This document shows positions 59,110-64,000 of a DNA stretch of 64,000 nt, piece after piece. Every line of letters begins with the position of its first letter. Within the stretch, counting starts at the first letter, position 1. The stretch lies in the NCBI GenBank assembly GCA_028869385.1, contig JAGWSR010000066.1:1-64000 (forward strand), read 5' to 3'. The position numbers and the translations under genes were made by a program. The stretch comes from a bacterium (lineage in GTDB: Bacteria; Vulcanimicrobiota; Vulcanimicrobiia; Vulcanimicrobiales; Vulcanimicrobiaceae). Below the pieces are notes generated by a model that ran no database searches, was not told the origin of the DNA, and saw nothing but the letters and a program-made list of their open reading frames with translations.

Positions 59110-60622
59110 CGATCGTCCGAACGCGGCGCCGCCGCTCATCTTCGAACTCGGTCAAGAGGGCCGCGCGAATCGCTACGTCGAGGAAGGCCGCCCGCTCGAT
59201 CAGTTCTTGCCGACGTCGCTCCTGCGCGACGAACTGCCGCTGCCGGATAACAGCGAGTTGGAAGTGGTGCGCCACTTCACCAAGCTCTCGCAGCGTACGT
59301 TCGGCATCGACCTCGGCTTCTATCCGCTCGGATCGTGCACGATGAAGTACAATCCGCGCGTGAACGACGCGATGGCGAGCAAACGCGAGTTCGCGCAGTT
59401 GCACCCGTACACGCCCGACGAGCACGCGCAGGGCGCGCTGCAGGTGATGTACGAGCTCGAGCGCTCGCTTTCGTCGCTCTTCGGCATGGCGGCGTTCAGC
59501 CTGAATCCGTCGGCGGGCGCACATGCGGAACTCGCGGCGCTCTTGATCGCGAAGAAGTACTTCAAGGATCGCGGCGAGTCGCATCGCGATAAGGTCATCG
59601 TGCCCGATACGGCGCACGGAACCAATCCCGCCTCGGCCGCGATGTGCGGCTTCAAAGTCATCAGCCTTCCCTCCGACGAACGCGGCCGCGTGAGCGTCGA
59701 GGAGATCAAGAAGGTCGTCGGTCCCGACACGGCCGTCTGCATGATGACCAATCCGAACACGCTCGGGCTCTTCGAAGATCACATCCACGAAATCGCCGCG
59801 GCGGTGCACGAAGTCGGCGGCTTGATGTACTACGACGGCGCGAACGCGAACGCCATCATGGGCAACGTGCGTCCGGGCGACATGGGCTTCGACCTCATGC
59901 ACCTCAACCTGCACAAGACGTTCACGATTCCGCACGGCGGCGGCGGTGCCGGACACGGCCCGGTCGGCGTGGCGGCGCATCTGGTGGACTACCTGCCGAC
60001 GCCCTACGTTCGCGCGACGCCGGCGAAGGCCGACGCAACAGCATCGAACGGTCGCCCGCTCGCGCCGAGCGACGCCATGACCTACGAGCTCGACTTCGAC
60101 CGTCCGAAGTCCATCGGACCGATGCGCTCGTTCTGGTCGAACTTCGCGCACGCCGTGCGCGCGCTCGCGTACATCTACGCGAACGGCGCCGACGGGCTGA
60201 AGAAGGTCTCGCAACTCGCCGTCCTCAACGCGAACTACGTGCGCGTGAAGGTCGCCGATTTTTTAGAGACGCCGTACCCGGAGATCTGCCGTCACGAGTT
60301 CGTCGCCTCGGCGCAGGACCTGAAGAAGGCGACCGGCGTGAAGGCGCTCGATATCGCGAAGGCGCTGCTCGATCACGGCATGATGGCGCCCACGATGTAC
60401 TTCCCGCTCATCGTGCCCGAGTGTCTGATGATCGAGCCCACCGAGACGGAGTCGAAGGAGACGCTCGACCACTTCGTCGAGGTGCTGCGCGAGATCGTCG
60501 AGACCGCGCGCAAGGAGCCCGAGACGATCATGGCCGCCCCGGTGAAGACCGTCGTCGGTCGCGTGGACGAAACCCGCGCCGCCCGCCAGCCCGACCTCAA
60601 GTGGGAGCCGGCGTCGGCCTGA
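59090..60622 (+). CDS. gcvPB: Glycine decarboxylase subunit 2 (P-protein beta)
   Basis: GcvPB of 510 residues. The PLP lysine, Lys276, is in LNLHKTFTIPHGGGGAGHGP. Other landmarks are FYPLGSCTMKYNPRVND and DTAHGTNPASAAMCGF. ATG 59090 lies within the end of gcvPA. The L-protein (lipoamide dehydrogenase) is not coded here and is probably shared with other complexes elsewhere. Confidence 0.96.
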   Translation: MSTQTSNDRPNAAPPLIFELGQEGRANRYVEEGRPLDQFLPTSLLRDELPLPDNSELEVVRHFTKLSQRTFGIDLGFYPLGSCTMKYNPRVNDAMASKREFAQLHPYTPDEHAQGALQVMYELERSLSSLFGMAAFSLNPSAGAHAELAALLIAKKYFKDRGESHRDKVIVPDTAHGTNPASAAMCGFKVISLPSDERGRVSVEEIKKVVGPDTAVCMMTNPNTLGLFEDHIHEIAAAVHEVGGLMYYDGANANAIMGNVRPGDMGFDLMHLNLHKTFTIPHGGGGAGHGPVGVAAHLVDYLPTPYVRATPAKADATASNGRPLAPSDAMTYELDFDRPKSIGPMRSFWSNFAHAVRALAYIYANGADGLKKVSQLAVLNANYVRVKVADFLETPYPEICRHEFVASAQDLKKATGVKALDIAKALLDHGMMAPTMYFPLIVPECLMIEPTETESKETLDHFVEVLREIVETARKEPETIMAAPVKTVVGRVDETRAARQPDLKWEPASA

Positions 60623-60623
60623 T

Positions 60624-60740
60624 CTAGCCCCCGTGCTTGGCCCGGTAGAGCAAGCGGTCGAAATCGCTCATGAGGACGTGCCAGACGAAGGCGCGGATGG
60701 CGAGGCCGACGAGCAGCCCCACGAAGCAGACGAGTAGCAT
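60624..60740 (-). CDS. Small 38-aa membrane protein, possible
   Basis: A 38-codon frame, ATG 60740 to stop 60624, preceded by AAGGGGGGGG. The peptide has one hydrophobic helix (LLVCFVGLLVGLAIRAFVW) and a basic tail. It is convergent with gcvPB, 1 bp apart. It looks like a real small membrane protein but is too short to be sure. Confidence 0.5.
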   Translation of the reverse strand: MLLVCFVGLLVGLAIRAFVWHVLMSDFDRLLYRAKHGG

Positions 60741-60846
60741 GGGTAACCCCCCCTTTCCAGGGGAGCCTAGCGCATCTGGCTGCCAAAGGGTTGGCGTAGA
60801 CGGAAAAGGGTAGCCCTTTAGGCAGGCGCTTCTTGGCGCCGGGGCC

Positions 60847-60852
60847 TATAAT
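60847..60852 (+). promoter_or_regulatory. TATAAT box before Nudix-scp operon
   Basis: A perfect TATAAT, 63 bp before the Nudix start. No good -35 box at 16-18 bp upstream. Confidence 0.35.
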
Positions 60853-60914
60853 GGTGGTAATCGGGGGCGTCGCTTGAGGCCCCCTTACCTATCTCCCAAC
60901 GCGGGTGCTTCGAC

Positions 60915-61394
60915 ATGCGAATCAAGTATGAGGTGTCGGCCGGTGGTCTGGTTTTGCGACGTCGCGAGACCGGCTTCGACGCGTTGTTGATCGGGCGCGG
61001 CGAGCCGCGCATCTGGACGCTGCCGAAGGGCCACGTCGAAGCGCGCGAGTCGAACGAGCAAGCGGGTCTGCGCGAAGTCCGCGAAGAGACCGGCTGCTGG
61101 GGTGAGATCATCACCCGTCTGAACGAGATCTCGTACTGGTTCTACGTCGGCAAAGCCAAGCACAAGAAGTCGGTGACGTTCTTCTTGATGCGTTACCTCT
61201 CGGGCGACACCGCCAACCACGACCACGAAGTGGACGAGGCGCGCTGGTTCGAGGTGATGGCTGCGCGTAAGGCGCTCAAGTACGTCAACGAGAAGCGCCT
61301 CGTGGACATGGCGCTCGAGTATATCGCTGACAATCCCGCCGCCTTCGGCGACGTTCCCATCGTCGCGCGGACGGCCGAACAGAAAACCTCTTGA
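60915..61394 (+). CDS. Nudix hydrolase
   Basis: Nudix protein of 159 residues. The Nudix box spans 39-61 (GHVEAR...REVREETG) with the metal-binding Glu residues of REVREETG. Substrates of the family are nucleoside diphosphate derivatives; none can be picked. It is the first gene of an operon with scpA, scpB and a methyltransferase and overlaps scpA by 4 bp. Confidence 0.9.
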   Translation: MRIKYEVSAGGLVLRRRETGFDALLIGRGEPRIWTLPKGHVEARESNEQAGLREVREETGCWGEIITRLNEISYWFYVGKAKHKKSVTFFLMRYLSGDTANHDHEVDEARWFEVMAARKALKYVNEKRLVDMALEYIADNPAAFGDVPIVARTAEQKTS

Positions 61395-62191
61395 CCGACG
61401 TCGCCCCTGTTGTAGAGACGACCGAGACCGCCGAAAACGTCGACGAACGCGCCCTGCGCGTCCAGCTCGACGTGTTCGACGGTCCGCTCGACTTGCTCCT
61501 CAGCCTCATCAAAGAGCAGCAGCTCGACATCGCGACCGTGCCGCTTGCGTCGGTCGCCGAGCAGTACCTCGCGTACGTCCGCACGCTCGAGGATCTCGAC
61601 GTCGAAGTCGCCGCCGAGTATCTGGTGATCGCGGCCACGCTCGTATTTCTAAAATCCAAAGCGCTGCTGCCCCCGATTCCGCAAGAGTTTCTCGACGAGA
61701 CCGAAGAGACGCCCGAGCAGGTCGAAGAGCGCCTGCGCCGTCGTCTGCTCGCCTACTCGAAGTACCGCGAGCTCGGCGTGCAGCTCAAGGCGCGCATGGA
61801 CGAGGCGAGCGGATTCTACTTTCGCGACTCGGGCGATCCCACGAGCGAACTGCAGCAGCGCTACCGCGTCGACGCCGAGAAACTCAAGCGCGCCTTCATC
61901 GCGATGCTCCAGCAGGCGCGCCCCGAGAAACGCGAGATCGTGCGCGAACGCGTCTCGCTCATCGCGCAGATGGATTACATCTCACGGCAGATCAAGGAGC
62001 ACGGCGAGGTCTCGTTCTTCGCGCTCTGCCGCGATCTCGGGATGACGCGCGAGATCATCATCGTCACCTTCCTCGCCATCCTGGAACTCGTGCGTCGCCA
62101 CCGCGCGACCTTCGAACAGCCCGACCTCAACGACGACATCCGCCTTCTCCCGATGCCGCCTGCTTCCGCAGAGGCCGAGACACAAGGGTAA
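61391..62191 (+). CDS. scpA: Segregation and condensation protein A
   Basis: ScpA, the kleisin subunit of the SMC condensin, 266 residues from TTG 61391. The N-terminal SMC-binding region is typical (LDVFDGPLDLLLSLIKEQQL, AAEYLVIAATLVFLKSKALL) and the C-terminal winged helix ends the protein. It acts with ScpB, coded next. Confidence 0.95.
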   Translation: MTDVAPVVETTETAENVDERALRVQLDVFDGPLDLLLSLIKEQQLDIATVPLASVAEQYLAYVRTLEDLDVEVAAEYLVIAATLVFLKSKALLPPIPQEFLDETEETPEQVEERLRRRLLAYSKYRELGVQLKARMDEASGFYFRDSGDPTSELQQRYRVDAEKLKRAFIAMLQQARPEKREIVRERVSLIAQMDYISRQIKEHGEVSFFALCRDLGMTREIIIVTFLAILELVRRHRATFEQPDLNDDIRLLPMPPASAEAETQG

Positions 62192-62193
62192 CC

Positions 62194-62889
62194 GTGCAGA
62201 CCGAAGAGCCCATCATCGCCCCCGAGACGCCCGCGCACGAAGACGCGCGCGACGACGCGCACGACGACGCGCACGACCTGCACCTCGCCGCGCAGCGAAT
62301 CGCTCCCGCGGTCGAAGCCTTGCTCTTCGTCGCGAGCGAGCCGCTCGAGACCAAGCGCCTCGCGAAGCTCACCGGCGAGGACGAGAAGGCCGTCGCGCTC
62401 GCGATCCAAGAACTCTCCGAACGCTACGGCGGCGACGGCGGCGTCGTGCTGCGCGAGGTCGCGGGCGGATATCGCCTGGCCACGTCGTCGCTCGTGCGCG
62501 ACGTGGTCGAAGCCTATCTGCTGCCGCCGAAGACCTCGCTCTCCACGCCCGCGCTCGAAACGCTCGCGATCGTGGCGCACATGCAGCCGGTCACCAAGAG
62601 CGAGATCGAAGCGATCCGCGGCGTGAACTCCGACAGCGTGGTGAACACGCTCTCGGATCGCGGATTGATCGGCGAGGCCGGACGCAAAGATGTCGTCGGC
62701 CGCCCGATGACCTACAAAACGACGTCGCTCTTTCTCGAGTCCTTCGGCCTCAACTCGATCGACGATCTGCCGCAGCTCGAGCTCGAACCCGGCCAGCCGC
62801 TCGAACTCAACCTGTTGCTCCCGCCGCAGGCAGCCGAGGGCGAGCCGGTGGAGAGCCCCGAGAATTCTGCCGATACTCCGAACGCATGA
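62194..62889 (+). CDS. scpB: Segregation and condensation protein B
   Basis: ScpB of 231 residues from GTG 62194. After an acidic N-terminus (HEDARDDAHDDAHDLH) come two winged-helix domains with VEALLFVASEPLETKRLAKL, ALETLAIVAHMQPVTKSEIE and VVGRPMTYKTTSLFLESFGL. It is the ScpA partner in the SMC complex. The stop overlaps the following methyltransferase gene by 4 bp. Confidence 0.95.
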   Translation: MQTEEPIIAPETPAHEDARDDAHDDAHDLHLAAQRIAPAVEALLFVASEPLETKRLAKLTGEDEKAVALAIQELSERYGGDGGVVLREVAGGYRLATSSLVRDVVEAYLLPPKTSLSTPALETLAIVAHMQPVTKSEIEAIRGVNSDSVVNTLSDRGLIGEAGRKDVVGRPMTYKTTSLFLESFGLNSIDDLPQLELEPGQPLELNLLLPPQAAEGEPVESPENSADTPNA

Positions 62890-63620
62890 CGACCTTCGAT
62901 TCGCTCGCCGCTGACTACGACGCCGGACGACTCGGATATTCGAACGAGCTCTACAGCGCGCTCGAAGGCTTCGGCCTGCCCCCCCGCGCGCGCATCCTCG
63001 ACGTCGGATGCGGCACGGGTCTCGCGTGCGCGCCGCTCGTGGCGAAGGGCCATCAGGTGACCGGACTCGATCCGTCGGAAGCGATGCTCGAGGTCGCCCG
63101 CCGGGCCTTTCCACAGGCGACGTGGGTCGCCGGGACCGCCGAGCAGCTGCCGTTCGACGACGCGTCGTTCGGAGCGGTGCTGAGCGCGCAGACGTTCCAT
63201 CGCGTGGATCGCGCCGCCGCCGTCGCCGAGATCGCGCGCGTGCTCAAACCCGGCGGCACGGCGGCGATTTGGTGGAAGCATCTGATGAGCGACGACGCGG
63301 CCAAGATTATTCGCGACAGCGTCGCCTCCGAACTCGGCGTCGAACCGCCGCGCAGCGGTCTGCAGGGCGGCTTTCGCGAGTTCTACGCGGTGCGCTTCGC
63401 CGAGCACTCGCTGCGCGTGATCCCGTGGCGCACGGCCGTGCCGCTCTCGAAGTTCATGCGCTACGAGCGCTCGTGCCAAGCGGTACGCGACGCGTTGGGT
63501 GCCCGCGCGGATGAGTATTTCGCGCGCGTGGAGAAGCGCTTGCGCGAGCGTTTGCCCGCGGGCGACGATCCGATCGTCGCGCTCGCGTTCACGCATTATC
63601 TCTATCTCGCAAAGAAGTAA
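62886..63620 (+). CDS. Class I SAM-dependent methyltransferase
   Basis: Methyltransferase of 244 residues, Methyltransf_11 type: ARILDVGCGTGLACAPLVAK, VTGLDPSEAMLEVARR, GTAEQLPFDDASFGAVLSAQ and LKPGGTAAIWW. It is coupled to scpB but unlikely to work in chromosome segregation; the substrate is unknown. Confidence 0.88.
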   Translation: MTTFDSLAADYDAGRLGYSNELYSALEGFGLPPRARILDVGCGTGLACAPLVAKGHQVTGLDPSEAMLEVARRAFPQATWVAGTAEQLPFDDASFGAVLSAQTFHRVDRAAAVAEIARVLKPGGTAAIWWKHLMSDDAAKIIRDSVASELGVEPPRSGLQGGFREFYAVRFAEHSLRVIPWRTAVPLSKFMRYERSCQAVRDALGARADEYFARVEKRLRERLPAGDDPIVALAFTHYLYLAKK

Positions 63621-63628
63621 CGATCCGC

Positions 63629-64000
63629 ATGCGCATCGGTATCCACGTTCGCATGTCCGGCGGCTATGCGAAGGCGTTGGAACACGCCCGCAGCGTCGGC
63701 TGCACGGCCATCCAGATCTTCTCGAGCAATCCGCGCAGCTATCGCACGAGCAAGCCCGACGCTCCCGCGCTCGAAGCCTTCGCCGCGATGCGCCGAGAAG
63801 CGGGCATCGACCCGTGCGTCATTCACACGCCGTATCTCATCAATCTCGCGAGTGAAGATCCCAAAGTGCTGCACGGCTCGATCGGACTGCTGAAAGCCGA
63901 TCTCGAAAGCGCCGCGGTCGGCGAGATGAAGTACGTCAACACGCATCTCGGCTCGTACGGCAAACGCGACCGAAACGAAGGTTTCGCCGCGATCTGCACC
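63629..64000 (+). CDS. nfo: Endonuclease IV, 3' end outside window
   Basis: First 124 residues of an endonuclease IV-like AP endonuclease, a zinc enzyme of base excision repair. The start MRIGIHVRMSGGYAKALEHA, the segment CTAIQIFSSNPRSYR and the metal-site stretch MKYVNTHLGSYG match the TIM-barrel family (pattern IHV, QIFSSNPR, xHxG). The frame is open to the window edge. Confidence 0.88.
   Translation, partial: MRIGIHVRMSGGYAKALEHARSVGCTAIQIFSSNPRSYRTSKPDAPALEAFAAMRREAGIDPCVIHTPYLINLASEDPKVLHGSIGLLKADLESAAVGEMKYVNTHLGSYGKRDRNEGFAAICT

Noticed and set aside
57652-59139. 495-codon minus-strand frame opposite gcvPA
   Set aside because: Shadow of gcvPA with biased Arg/Asp/Val content.

Overview
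The window is a stretch of a high-GC bacterial chromosome. No rRNA or tRNA gene was seen. Chromosomal landmarks are trmD, rplS, three lepB copies, ylqF, rnhB, yraN, rplU-prp, scpA-scpB, a complete gcvT-H-PA-PB set, speD, speE and sufB. Signal peptides, lipoboxes, a beta-barrel-like secreted protein and abundant alternative starts (GTG, TTG, perhaps CTG) fit a diderm lineage. The protein style resembles candidate phyla such as Eremiobacterota/WPS-2, but that is an impression from reading and not a proven assignment.

Layout. 1-6.9 kb: two-component system, secreted proteins, a DUF427 protein, an SPFH protein with a coiled-coil partner, a methyltransferase and a Fic protein. 6.9-25.65 kb: a comM (yifB) gene split in two by a 17.2-kb element. 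The element is bounded by an 11-bp perfect terminal inverted repeat (GGCCTTGCACA) and a 9-bp direct repeat (GCAAGTCGG). Removing it rejoins comM in frame to about 512 codons. 25.7-30.4 kb: small secreted and propeller proteins and a ribose-type ABC transporter operon. 30.6-36 kb: LolA-like protein, an APC permease/small membrane protein/universal stress operon, and a Ser/Thr kinase. 35-41 kb: the yraN-rnhB-ylqF-lepB-lepB-lepB-rplS-trmD cluster. 41-51 kb: TPR, Clp-N, Tat, lytic transglycosylase, rplU-prp, an ABC exporter with its regulator, penicillin acylase, Rieske protein and sufB. 51-64 kb: speD, an S53 peptidase, speE, a thioesterase, glycine cleavage, Nudix, scpAB, a methyltransferase and the start of endonuclease IV.

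The element in comM is the accessory part. It is visibly less GC-rich than its surroundings and carries what looks like a stack of defence cassettes. These are: (a) a Fe(II)/2-oxoglutarate dioxygenase-like protein translationally coupled to a HEPN/zinc-ribbon protein, followed by a PIN_8-type nuclease; (b) a Clp-fold SDH serine protease coupled to a 67-aa partner; (c) a ubiquitin-like operon with a tandem multi-ubiquitin protein, an E2-like protein, a JAMM-E1 fusion, a one-TM protein and a 489-aa protein of unknown function. The operon in (c) is faced by a divergent XRE/ImmA pair with paired inverted repeats in the shared promoter region. An IS with a SWIM-finger DDE transposase, two overlapping excisionase-like HTH genes with an operator cluster, a possible small RNA, further HTH proteins and an antitoxin remnant fill the rest. 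No integrase was found in the element.

The strongest candidate for an undescribed system is the ubiquitin-like operon with its two extra genes and its XRE/ImmA control. The dioxygenase-HEPN-PIN cassette comes second.
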